Assembly (NCBI GenBank): GCA_035610365.1 | Contig: CM069432.1 | Location: 129,032,255 to 129,096,254, forward strand | DNA from: Aquatica leii | Lineage: Eukaryota; Arthropoda; Insecta; Coleoptera; Lampyridae | Length of the DNA: 64,000 nucleotides | Direction: 5' to 3' | Shown: piece after piece, positions 1-10,015 of the stretch | Layout: each line of letters starts with the position of its first letter | Numbering within the stretch: the first letter of the stretch is position 1 | Translations under genes and position numbers: made by a program | The notes under the pieces: model-generated | The model's database searches: none | The model's input: only the letters and a program-made list of their open reading frames with translations | Told to the model about the DNA's origin: nothing

Positions 1-90
1 TATCCTTTTTTTAGTTCCCGGCCATTGCTTCTTTATTAAAAACACGCACCCTTTTGATTGTAACCCAATCAAAGTCTAGCTATACTAGCT
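1..90 (+). pseudogene. 3' tail of a Penelope-like EN ORF (copy A, left piece)
   Basis: The first 90 bases align by eye with the C-terminal end of the endonuclease ORF of the PLE at 30-33 kb (its 32,518-32,610 region). They share the block encoding a FPxIxxLxKTR-like stretch and the GTAACCCAATCA block. The frame carries a stop, and the rest of the element lies left of the window. The sequence is interrupted at base 90 by a 1,878-bp insertion and resumes at 1,969. It is a non-functional piece of the same PLE family. Confidence 0.7.
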
Positions 91-1968
91 TGTTACATGC
101 CAAAGTTAAAACAAAGTCACTGCCTAAAATGAGGTAACATAAACGATGTTGTGCCGCTGCTCAGTGGAGACGGGATGGGTTATATTTTAAAATTCCGTGA
201 TAACTTGGAAACGAGATTGACATAAAATCGAAATAAAAAGGTAAAAACTCAAAATCGGTTAGGGCGCCAATCAAGGACACGATGATTATAGCTTCCGGAC
301 CCCTGATAAACCAAAAGCTCATCTGGTTGGTTACAACCCCTGGACTTACCTCGAGTTGTAACTTGCTAAACTCTGAAATGCACTTAAAAATTTAGGTACG
401 CGGCAGTTGAATGAATAAAAGCTCTTTACAGTTTAACAATTTAACATTTATTGACTGAATAATATTAAAAATAAAAATGAATATCAAACAAATTTGAATA
501 AAAATAATAAAAAAGACAAAAATTCACAAACTGAATATAAAAATTAAAATATATATATAAAAAAAAATAATAAAAGCGTTAACTCGTTTTTCAATAAAAC
601 CCAATAAAAATAAAATTCAAGGCCTTGTCCGCATACTTAATCCGCAAACAACAAATTAAAAAAAAATACAAAAGTCATAAAATATACGTCCGAAACTTTG
701 CTTCGAACTAAACGTTCAAACAAATTATATGTTACATTTCGTTACATTATCTTTCATGCATGAATAAGGCTTACTTTTACATACACAAAACAAAATTAAT
801 TAATTAAAGCGAACTTCACGCAAACACCTTCAAGTGTTTCTTGAAATATTTAAAGTTAGCCGTAATTCAGTCGGCTCAATTCAAAGCTTTTAAATCATAT
901 CAATCGCGGTTCACTTCACGGTAATAACAAATTCGATAAATACCTTTTCTCAATTGTATACTCCAGATGAACTGCTGGCCACAGCGGTTCCAGAAGCTTT
1001 CGAGTTTAGATCGACCCCGGGACGGTCTAGGTGTTCTGTAGTCGAATGAAAGGTTCGGTGGGACCCCCAAACAATGGAATTACGGCGGAAGATTTATTTC
1101 ACTACTTAATTGAAATCCGCACAAAAGCGAAGACAGGATTTTTAACACAAAACATCGAAAATAAATCCAACTCGAACGTGAGTTTTATTATGGATACCAT
1201 GAAGTTCCTTAAACCGTAAAATTACGAATTTGAAAAACTAATATTTCCCATCACACCACTCAATTTTCACGGCACCATTTGTTTAACTCCCGCGGTATTG
1301 CCTAACGGTAGGGTAAAAACACCCCGAACACTTGACTACATTTTGGCACCTGGTATTCTTAATTGCGACAAAAAGATCCTCCCAAAATCAAAATTTTACT
1401 CCTTATATCACCTCGTAATCCCACTTAATTCAACAAACTTGCGCCGTAAAATCTTTGTAAAAGATGGAACACTAAACAAAGTAAAATTAACATAGATGAA
1501 AAATATTTTTACCACGTGCGTCATGTCATGTACGCACACGAAAGAAAGAAAATCTTCTCACAGAAAACGCTTACTCCGTTAAATTATCAGGTGGTCCAAA
1601 TCGCGCTCGTAAAAGAACTCAACATAAACAAAAGTATAGATACCAAGAAAAATTGATCAAATTACATTCCAAAAATGAAATCGTAAATTAGATAGAATTG
1701 TTATTTTACTGAGATAACCAAAAGTAAAACACTAAATCAAAATCAAAACCACGGAACTTTATGCGTTTAAAAAAAAACAAATAATAATTGTGAAATAACT
1801 ATTAAATACAAATAAACTTAAATCAAACGTAATAAAATAACGAGTAAAACGTTTTCGATGCTAACATCGAACTAATCAATCGCTAAAATAACAGAAAATT
1901 CAGCCAGATGAATCTGATTACGGGGTCTTACATAAAAGATTCACGACTAAGTTTCAACGCCGGTTACA
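91..1968. mobile_element. 1.88-kb insertion with TG...CA ends, candidate solo LTR
   Basis: Removing this segment restores colinearity between the two halves of PLE copy A and the intact copy at 32.6 kb. The tetramer AGCT flanks it on both sides (87-90 and 1969-1972), which fits a 4-bp target duplication. The insertion starts TGTTACATG and ends GGTTACA, giving the TG...CA termini of retroviral-type integration. No protein is recognisable inside, and the short open frames at 1031-1219 and 1298-1495 look like chance. A long solo LTR of a Ty3-type element fits best, but 1.9 kb is long for an LTR and no second LTR is present to compare. The limits are solid; the class is inference. Confidence 0.6.
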
Positions 1969-2245
1969 AGCTGTGACAATATTTCTTCTTTATATGCAGC
2001 TACTAGTTATTCTTAAGTCGCTTCTATGGAGTTTAAAATCTGGCTTGGTTCACAAGTTAATTACCTAACTTTTGCGAAGTTTTTAGTTAAATTTCGGTTG
2101 CTTGTTTGAGTTCTTCAATTTTTCTCACGCTTTGATGAAGTCCCTTACAAAAGTGGGCAAAACGTTGGCAATTTCGGTTACAGCAATAACACGGTTCAAG
2201 CTTGGAAGGCGTTCTCATCTTAGTATAGAATCTAAGAGTACAAAA
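1969..2245 (+). mobile_element. 3' terminal region of Penelope-like copy A
   Basis: This resumes the PLE interrupted at base 90. From GTGACAATA at 1973 it follows the 32,600-32,970 region of the intact copy: the GGCTTGGTTCACAAGTT block, the ribozyme-like core, then the ACACGGTTCAAG and TCTTAGTATAGA blocks. It carries one unit of the GGCTTG...TTAGATTTCG repeat, where the 30-kb copy has two in tandem, so either this copy lost one or the other gained one. Confidence 0.7.
2129..2169 (+). ncRNA. Degenerate hammerhead-ribozyme core (PLE end)
   Basis: The order of parts matches a PLE hammerhead: stem I strand GCT, a TTGATGA box (C3 changed to T), a stem II hairpin pairing CCC with GGG, AAAA in place of GAAA, self-complementary ACGT, then GGC able to pair with the stem I strand using one wobble. 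The changes at C3 and G12 would be expected to abolish cleavage. It is homologous to the core at 32,871. Confidence 0.5.
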
Positions 2246-3599
2246 TGCCATAATATAATCACGCTTATTAAAATTAAATATAAAATAAAGTTATTGTATT
2301 AAAAAAAGGCGAAACTACAAGAACATAAACAAATCAAACAAAAACAAACATTGGGTTAAGGTTAACAATTATTTTAATTACTTTTTTAGAAAAAGTATAA
2401 GTAGTCACAAATACATAATATTTTAAAATTTGAAAGTGTTTAAAACTTCTGCGCAATGACAAGCACTTGCTGTAACAAGATGTAATATATGTATTTTTGT
2501 GTGTAGTTTAAATCATGTATCTAAAAATTAAAAATGTAATGAAATATGCAGTAAACAGTATTGGTTATTTATTACACTTTATAATTATTTATTAACTATT
2601 GATATGTACTCTACATTGATGTACATTAAAAGTAACTGTGCTGTAGCAGTCACACTGAATAATGGTTAAAGAAAAATATATATAGTTTAACTATTCTAAT
2701 TATACAAAGATAGTATTGTGTAGTTAATGACCTTATTCCATTCATCAATTTTCTTCTATACATGCGTTATTTTAAAATTATTATAAAAAAGCAACTTTAT
2801 TGAAAATAAAACTGATATTGTAACCATGTAGCTAAATCCATAGTTTATCTAATATATTACATTACATTATTACATTATGAACACGACAGATATTTTATTA
2901 AAAACGTTATATTCATATCTACATAATTCAATAAATCAAATATTTGTTGTTTTTATTTACTAACAAAAAATTTTTTGAATATTCTTGAATATTTTATTTT
3001 TGTGCCGAATCATTCTTGTACTAGTTTGAGTTCTCGTTTGGTTTTCGGAGTATAAAGTTTGATCGTTTTGCTCGAGAAGCAGACGATGCAAGTATGTGGG
3101 TTGGTCGCTTTTATATTGCATTATCGACTGGATTTATAAATAAATAATAATTGTAATATTAATAAAACGTAATCAAAACTTATGGTTTACATGCAAAATG
3201 TACCGAATCATTTTGATCAACAACTTAAATCGATGCAGATGCAAAGTAACCCGTATTATGTAGCGGAGTTATCTACTCACAATTATCAAGACCTGTCCTG
3301 CTAACACACATCTTTAATATCCCATAAACTTGACCTAACAATAACCAATTACAATTTAAGAACCGCAGCACTTAATCAATTCTACAGTGTACCATATTTA
3401 TGACAATTACAAGAGGGTTCTAAAATGGTCGTTTTAGATGCGTTGCAAGCCTCGACAAAATGATTTTTTTTGTTGAAAGTATAAGAGCTAAAAACTTAAA
3501 AAAATTAAAATAATTACATTAAGACATAGTAAACGTACCATCGCTTATTTGCAAAAAAAATATTAATGAAAAATTTAATTAAAATTTATGACCAGCGCC
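2246..3599. other. AT-rich stretch without a recognisable gene
   Basis: I see no coding similarity, clear repeat or RNA gene here. A short stretch of less biased composition at about 3,000-3,120 stands out from the AT-rich background but gave no recognisable translation in any frame. Confidence 0.6.
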
Positions 3600-4780
3600 T
3601 CATTCCCGTGAAAAACTTCTCTAATTTTAGAGAACCCTTTAACTGACACTGAGACTGGCCAAATTTCTACTAATAAAACAAACACAACAACAGTATTAAG
3701 TTGCTTCCAGCACTGCTTGAACTTTTAGGAAACAGCCAAAAACAATTATGAGATAAAAACTATTTAACGATAAAATTAAAATTTTACTTGTTTTTTTTTT
3801 AATTACTCTGCAATATAAACACAAGCGACAATCTACAACTCTTCAACTAGTTCAAAATGCGGCATTGGTTGCTTTTATGCATAGTATAATCTATAATCCT
3901 AAAAAATAATTTACTTGTACAACACTGATTTGGATTTCGTGAACAGCACTCGACTATAGAACAAGTACATAGACTAATACAAAAACAAACAACGCGTTAG
4001 AAACAAAACAATTTTGCTCCGCAATGTTTTTTAATGCAAGCCAAGATTTTAATAAAGTCTGGTACAAAAAACTATTATACAAATTCAAGCATGTATTAGA
4101 ACTTTACTTAGTAGTAAAATCATACGCAATTAACAAATACTTTTAGTTAAAAAATAAAGCGAACTTACTACTTTATACCTAATCAACTCTGAACTCTCGC
4201 TGTGAAGTGTATTAAGATCGCTGTCGTACCTGCTGTATACTGCCAACTTACTTATAACCGCACAAACAACAATTGCAGCATATGCAGACAATACGGCTAT
4301 CCTATATTGCCATCACGACCCCAAAATAGTATCTCAACAGTCACAAACCAATCTAAGCAAATTACAAATTTGGTTTAAAAAATAGCGAGTTAAAACCAAT
4401 GAATCAAAATTTACTCATTTAAATTTTACAATGAGGAAAAAACCTGATCGGTTGTTTTTAACAGTGAACAACTTCCCCAGCAAGACAGTCATGTACTTAG
4501 AAATCTATTCAAACAGACCGTTCACTTGAAAACAACATAGGGACCAAACAAAAACAATTGGTACTTAAATATAATGAAATATACTTGTTGCTAAGTAGAA
4601 ACTTACACTTATGAAACTTTAACAAAATACTACTTTATAAAACAATTCTTTGACTAAAATGGACCACTGCTTGCAGTTATGAGCTGCAGCTGGTCACGCC
4701 TCTATAAATATATTTAAGCGATTTCAGTCTAAAGTGCTACGTCAAATAAATAATGTCCCCCTACTATAATATTTTTTTTA
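3600..4780 (+). pseudogene. Jockey-like LINE reverse transcriptase relic
   Basis: Read with stops and frame changes, this gives typical Jockey-clade RT blocks in the right order. Around 3,930-3,970 there is an FGFREQHSTIEQVHRLI block. Around 4,020-4,075 there is a frame-shifted stretch resembling the family's (D/N)ASQ-FDKVW motif. At about 4,255-4,310 comes TIAAYADNTAIL, the catalytic YADD-type box with the second Asp changed to Asn. It continues with a WFKK-RVKTNESK block and, near 4,730, a RFQSKVLRQI block. At least five stops and several frameshifts show it is long dead. No endonuclease part or poly-A tail could be placed. The order of blocks is seen; clade assignment rests on family knowledge. 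Confidence 0.65.
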
Positions 4781-5359
4781 TAGTTTGTTCTATTTTGATA
4801 TATATAATTCTTTTAAGTTACAATATTTTTGTTTTTTTATTGGTTTCTATTGTAAATTAAATTTCTTATAAACATTTAGCAAATGAGCTACATCTATGCT
4901 GTTATTAAACAATAAAATGTTTAATTTTAATTTAGAAATGCCAATACAAACATCTTTAACAACATTATTAGGATTTTCATAATTAAAAATTTGAAAAGAA
5001 CCGTAACTGTCGGCTATATTGTTCTAAATTTTCTATAACTGCAGAACTTTTTTTCAACTGTTTTCAAATATACTTACTGAATTATACATTAATTACATGT
5101 AATAGACATTAAACAGAAACTATACGTTTACTTTTGTTAATAGAAAAACAAAATATTTTTTTAATCTACAAATTAATGCAACAAAATACATTATTAAGAA
5201 TAGTTAATTATTACAAAAAAATGTTGTAGTAGTTCTTATATAACTTATAACGTTAAAATTATTTCTATATTTACAATGTGTAGTGAATAATTGTTAATGA
5301 ATAGGTTGTAGAATATTCTTCACTAAGAGCGGCAAATTAAACCACTTAAGAATTTATTA
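4781..5359. other. AT-rich stretch, nothing recognised
   Basis: Composition is strongly AT-biased and no protein similarity or strong repeat was seen. The 3' part of the neighbouring LINE relic may continue here beyond recognition. Confidence 0.5.
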
Positions 5360-5401
5360 TGGCGACGTTTCGTGCAATCAGGCATGCAATTCTTCAGGCC
5401 A
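5360..5401 (-). ncRNA. Hammerhead-ribozyme core of a Penelope-like end (inverted)
   Basis: On the minus strand the parts run TGGC (stem I), CTGAAGA, a stem II hairpin closed by TGCA pairing with TGCA, CGAAAC, ACGTC with a GUC cleavage triplet, and GCCA pairing four bases with the first TGGC. The core is nearly canonical apart from A for U at position 7. It faces away from the plus-strand PLE coding fragment at 5,548, so it sits as an inverted terminus upstream of it. Stem III is self-complementary, so cleavage would need a dimer. Confidence 0.65.
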
Positions 5402-5528
5402 ACTAAAAAGTTAGATTAGAATAGTCCTTAACTCCAAACGACATGAAACTATTAGGTACACAATATAAATTAAAGTTAACATGAATAATTGTTAAAATAT
5501 TTCTAAAAAAGTCAAATAATTAAAATAG

Positions 5529-5827
5529 TGTAAATGAACAATTAACAGTGAAAGTTGAACAAAAAGGTTCATTACCGTATTTAGATGTTAGACTTAGTAA
5601 GGATACTAACACGGGTTGTATAGTTAGTGAATGGTATACTAAACCCATAGCCTCTAATAGAACGTTAATATACTTTTCGAAACACCCACACCATCAAAAG
5701 ATTAATACGATCAAAGCTATGAAAAATAAAATATTAAGTTTAAGCAGTTCACAATTTGTTACAAAAAACCTTAACTGCTTAAAGAACATGTTAAGGAAAA
5801 AAAATCACAGTTAATTGTTCATTTACA
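5529..5827. repeat. 18-bp perfect inverted repeat bounding a PLE fragment
   Basis: TGTAAATGAACAATTAAC at 5529-5546 has its exact reverse complement at 5810-5827, and the match continues inward with isolated mismatches for about six bases. The enclosed segment is almost exactly the PLE coding fragment. It could be a transposon end pair, a fold-back joint made during PLE insertion, or chance in AT-rich DNA. An 18-bp perfect pair at this spacing makes chance less likely. Confidence 0.6.
5548..5814 (+). pseudogene. Penelope-like RT-EN linker fragment
   Basis: An 88-codon open stretch beginning at a GTG and reading KVEQKGSLPYLDV, then SEWYTKPIASNRTLIYFS and HHQKINTI. This is the segment just after the RT palm in PLEs (LPFLDV, then Y-KPT-x-NRYL, then HHP-QK), as in the complete copy at 31,741. 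RT catalytic motifs and the GIY-YIG domain are absent. Both ends are cut close to the 18-bp inverted repeats. The family differs from the 30-kb and 35-kb elements. Non-functional. Confidence 0.75.
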
Positions 5828-6765
5828 TTATAATGGGAAGCTGTAGGCCTAAGAACGCTGCGATACAAGGGCAGAATTTCTATGCGGAGGCAATTAATAC
5901 CAGTAATTAATATCACCTTGTTCGGAAGAGCCTAAGTACCGGACACGATTGAATTCTCTTCGGAGGCAATAAATTAATACCATCGTAGACGAAAAGACAT
6001 TGCAACAGCATACGATAAGTTTCGGTTCTATTACCTTTTTTAAATATTTCTTTTACTTGTAGTTTGTGAGTCGCTAGGTAGACACGATTATTTTCAGGAA
6101 GTTTTATTACAGGAAGCCAGTAGGAAAACGTTTTCTGAAGTTAACCCTGAATTTGGTAAGTCAATTTTTGATTTTAATTATTCGCTGTCGCTACATTGCT
6201 ACTCATGACTAACGATATTTATCAATCGTGTCGAAACGTTCAAATTGATTTGTTTCTTATTATTGTTACTCAATTAGTTTAAGTTAAATTACTATCGCAT
6301 GTTGCTTACGTCAACTGTCAATTATCATTATTAATGTAATTTACTTATGAAGATTATATGTTGTGATGGTTACACTTTTGCTTTAAGTGTAGTGTAAGCT
6401 GCCGATACTTCTGTTATTTTACTAACTACATATATTTGTACTCGGACTAAAATTATTCTTTGTCATGCTATCCAATTGTTATTGATTCAAATTTTAATTT
6501 TTTTATCTTTATAGAGTAATTAAAGTGCAATTGTTGTTAACGATTTAGTTTCTTTCTTCGTTTCTTCCAGCTTTACGAACCTTAAAAAAAAGCTTCGAGC
6601 CTCCTGTGCTGATCTAGCAAGAGCTATTTCTGCAAAAAACAAAAGATCTAGCGCCCTTTAAAATAAAGTCACTTGAACCTCTCTCCGACAGGTATGGTTT
6701 CAATCCTACAGTGAGTTGGCCGTGCAGGTTCGTAAATTACTAGAAGCTTGTAGCACTTGCCTAAG
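5828..6765. other. Unassigned sequence with a short degenerate direct repeat
   Basis: Two related blocks, GCGGAGGCAATTAATACCA near 5,883 and TCGGAGGCAATAAATTAATACCA-like near 5,960, form a degenerate direct repeat. A stretch at about 6,565-6,740 is less AT-rich and holds the inverted pair CTTTACGAACC / GGTTCGTAAA. No protein was recognised. Confidence 0.4.
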
Positions 6766-9606
6766 TACATGCAATTTTAGTTAATTTTAAATCATTTACT
6801 AATTGATTTTTTTTAAATACATTAATTTTAAGCAAAACTTAATATGGATGAAATGGATTAGTTTAAAAACTATTAATAATTCAATAACAAGATTTTGCTT
6901 TTGCAGTCAGTAAATAAAAAAAGCCTATTCATGCTGAAGCCTAAATCGTTAACAATCTCGTCAAGTTCCGACAAATGCTTTACAAACTAAGAAAGTAATA
7001 AGAACATCGCAGTTAAATAATATAAAAATTTTCTTTTAAAACATGCAAGATAGTTAATTATCTTAATGGATCTAATATGCTACAATAATTTTTGCTGCAA
7101 GTTTAGTTTAAATATGAGACATGAATTGTTAACAAAACACATTGTAAAAGAAAACAAAGAATTAAGCAAACGATTATAGTGACATCTAAATATCTAATTT
7201 TTTCAATGTACAAACCCGTAGTTTGCGTCAGTTTTGTAACAATTGATTGTATTTATATTTAACTTGTGTTATTTATTATAAAGTTCAAAGTGTTTATGAT
7301 TGACATTTTAAAAAGTAGCGTAAATGTGCGAATAGATTGTTTTTATAAGAAAATATTTATGAGAACTGCATTAATGTAAGGATAAATAATAGCATACAGA
7401 TATCAGACATGTGCGAAAGAAACATCTTGATATTTTGCAATTATCGATAAACACTAAAAGATACTTGGTCACTTTCAAATTGTCATTCAAAAAACTGGTA
7501 GATGTTAATAAATACTAACTTTGACCATAAAATTATTAATTTTGTTTGATGGATTATATTACTTTGTTTATCGAATATGCATTGTCATTTTTAAACAACT
7601 GATTTTTATAATCATAACTCGTGTATAACACTGCAAAAAAAATGCGATAAATAATTGTTGACGTTTCTATCCCATCAAAAAAAAAAAAACCTTGAAGCAA
7701 AACAAGTAGCGAGGTTGCAAATTAGTAGTTTTTATTTATTCTAATCACCTTAAATTTCTAAAATATATTTACATTTAATTACAAAAAATTCACCACTAAA
7801 TGTCAACGTTTTCGAACATAATCTAAAATATGTATTTACAATCTAAACTTTTTTATGCCAGGAAACGAACGCAATACCTTCTACATGACCTTCAATGATT
7901 TTGTTTTTAAATTTTATAATTTTTGATACACGAAATATTTGTAAAAATCTTCTAAATTATGGTAAATTATTCATTATTCTGTACGTTAATAGATTTAAAA
8001 CTACTACAATGCACGAAGTTGCCTAATCGCAATTAAACATACAATGTATCGTATTATCTGTTAGTCGTAGAAATTTTGCTAAATAATTGTTTTTGTGTTT
8101 AAATGATATATTCTATGCAATAAAATAATTTTTTCTACGACTAACAGATAATTACATACATTGTATGTTTAATTGCGATTAGGCAACGTTGTGCATTGTG
8201 ATTGTCTAATTTCATTTCCGTACAGGTCAAAGTCATTTCCGTACAGGTCAAACCCATTAACGTACAGGATAATGAATTATAAGAACATAATTTAGAAGAC
8301 TTTAACAAATATTCCATGCATCACAAATTATAAAATAGGAAAACGAAATCAATGAGTATTGCATTACTTTTACCTATAGCGCAAAAAGAGTGATTTATAA
8401 ATTACATATTTTAGGTTATATTCGTAAACGTTGACATTTAGTGGTGACTTTCTTCTAATGAGATGTAAATATATTTTAGAAGTTTAAGGTAATTAGAATA
8501 AGTAAAAAATTCTAATTTGCAACCTAGCTACTTGTTTTCTTGCAGAGTTTTCTTTTGATGGGAAGGAAATGTTAATAGTAATATATCGGACTTTTGCTTT
8601 TGCAGTGTTATAAAACAGATTCAGTAATCCAATGCTTGAAATAAAATTACTCATTTTATAATAACATGCTCAAATTAACTTAAAGAAGTTAGTATTTATT
8701 AAAAAATCTAACAATTCAGAAGTAACCAATTATCTTTTGGTGTTCATCGATAGTTGGATAATACCAAAATGTTTCTTTTGCACATGCTTAATATCTGTTT
8801 GTTATTATTTATCTTTATGTTTATGCAGTTTTCATAAGTATTTATGAATACTTTTACCACATATTATATTTTAATCTTATAAAAATAATGTATTTATTAT
8901 TATTATCTCTACCTTGTTAAAAATTTAATTACAAACACTTTGGACTTACGTTATAATAAATAACACAAGATAAACATAGATACAATCAATTGTTACAAAA
9001 CTTATGCAAACCAATGGTTTATAGATTGAAAAAATTTGATATTTAGAGGTAATTATAAGCAAAAGCACTTAATCGCTTGTTTCCTTCTACAATGTGTTTT
9101 GTTAACAATTAATTTCTCATATTTAAACTAATTTTGCAGTAAAGATTATTGCAGCACATTAGATCCATTAGGATAATTAACTACTTTGCATTTTCTAAAA
9201 GCAAATTTTTTCAATTTTTTAACGGCATTGTTCTTATTACCTTCTTAGTTCGTAAACCTTTATTCGTAAGAATAACACCTATTAATTACAAATTATCGTT
9301 AAACATTTACAAATTCACTTCATTTGCTTTGTAAGTCACATCCACATGTCATTCGGTTGAAGCTTCTAAGAAAAACTATCACATATCAACATTTGTCCAA
9401 ATTTGACGATATTGTTAACGATTCAGGCTTCGGCATGAATAGATTTTTTTTATTTACTAGCTGCAAAACCAAAATCTTGTCATTGAATTATTAGTACTTA
9501 TTAAACTAATGCAACTCATTCATATTAGGCTATGCTTAAAATTAATGTATCATATTAAAAAAAAATCAAATACTAAATAATTTGAAGTCAACTAAAATTA
9601 CATGTA
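6766..9606. repeat. Large imperfect palindrome (fold-back structure), 2.84 kb
   Basis: The left arm (about 6,766-8,073) and right arm (about 8,132-9,606) are reverse complements along their length, separated by a loop of about 58 bases. Matching landmarks include TTAATTGCGATTAGGCAACG-type sequence next to the loop, ACCACTAAATGTCAACGTTT against AAACGTTGACATTTAGTGGT, and TACATG at the outer ends. Identity is highest near the loop (about nine in ten over 65 bases) and lower outward. The right arm has an extra segment of about 130 bp near 9,260-9,392 and a short tandem repeat missing from the left. No coding potential was recognised; the 61-codon open frame at 9,149 is a shadow. It may be a Foldback-type element, two head-to-head copies of one repeat, or a hairpin-RNA source. 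Confidence 0.85.
8213..8270. repeat. About 20-bp tandem repeat in the palindrome's right arm
   Basis: CATTTCCGTACAGGTCAAA occurs twice in succession, followed by a diverged third copy reading CATTAACGTACAGGATAA. The matching part of the left arm (near 7,980) has a single unit, so the expansion happened after the arms formed. Confidence 0.75.
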
Positions 9607-9863
9607 TTTAAAAGAAGTAAATTATACACACCATTTCTTTAACTAGAGATGAGCAAAAAACAAGAATTAAATAATAATAATAACAGATAACTAATAGTAT
9701 AAACACTGTCAAGTTGACATAAAATAAATACAAGTTTTGACATAATTTTTTAAATGTCATTTGAGGTATTACTAATACAAATTCTTAAATTAGTTTATTT
9801 ATTTTCTGCGTTATTTCTTTTTGTAAAATTCTGTTTAACTTTGATTACTAATTAAATATAGAG

Positions 9864-10015
9864 TCGTAGAAAAAGTATAGTGTATAATTCGTAAGGAATG
9901 TATATTGCCAACTCGTACGAATTGCCAACCTCGCATTCGGCTCGGTTGCAAATTTTCATACTCGTTGGCAATGACGACCATTCCTTACTCATTATGCAAT
10001 ATACTATATTCTACT
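9864..10015. repeat. Short near-palindrome with a CG-rich core (MITE-like)
   Basis: The arms 9864-9935 and 9944-10015 are close reverse complements: GTAAGGAATG pairs with CATTCCTTAC, and TTGCCAAC pairs with GTTGGCAA. The centre holds TCGCATTCGGCTCG, far richer in CG than its surroundings. Size and structure fit a hairpin MITE; no family was recognised and no target duplication is obvious. Confidence 0.65.

Noticed and set aside
1031-1495. Two short plus-strand open frames (62 and 65 codons)
   Set aside because: Both lie inside the 1.88-kb insertion, show no similarity and are explained by chance in a less AT-rich segment.
9149-9334. 61-codon frame in the palindrome
   Set aside because: It crosses into the extra segment unique to the right arm and is not kept in the left arm; low-complexity composition.
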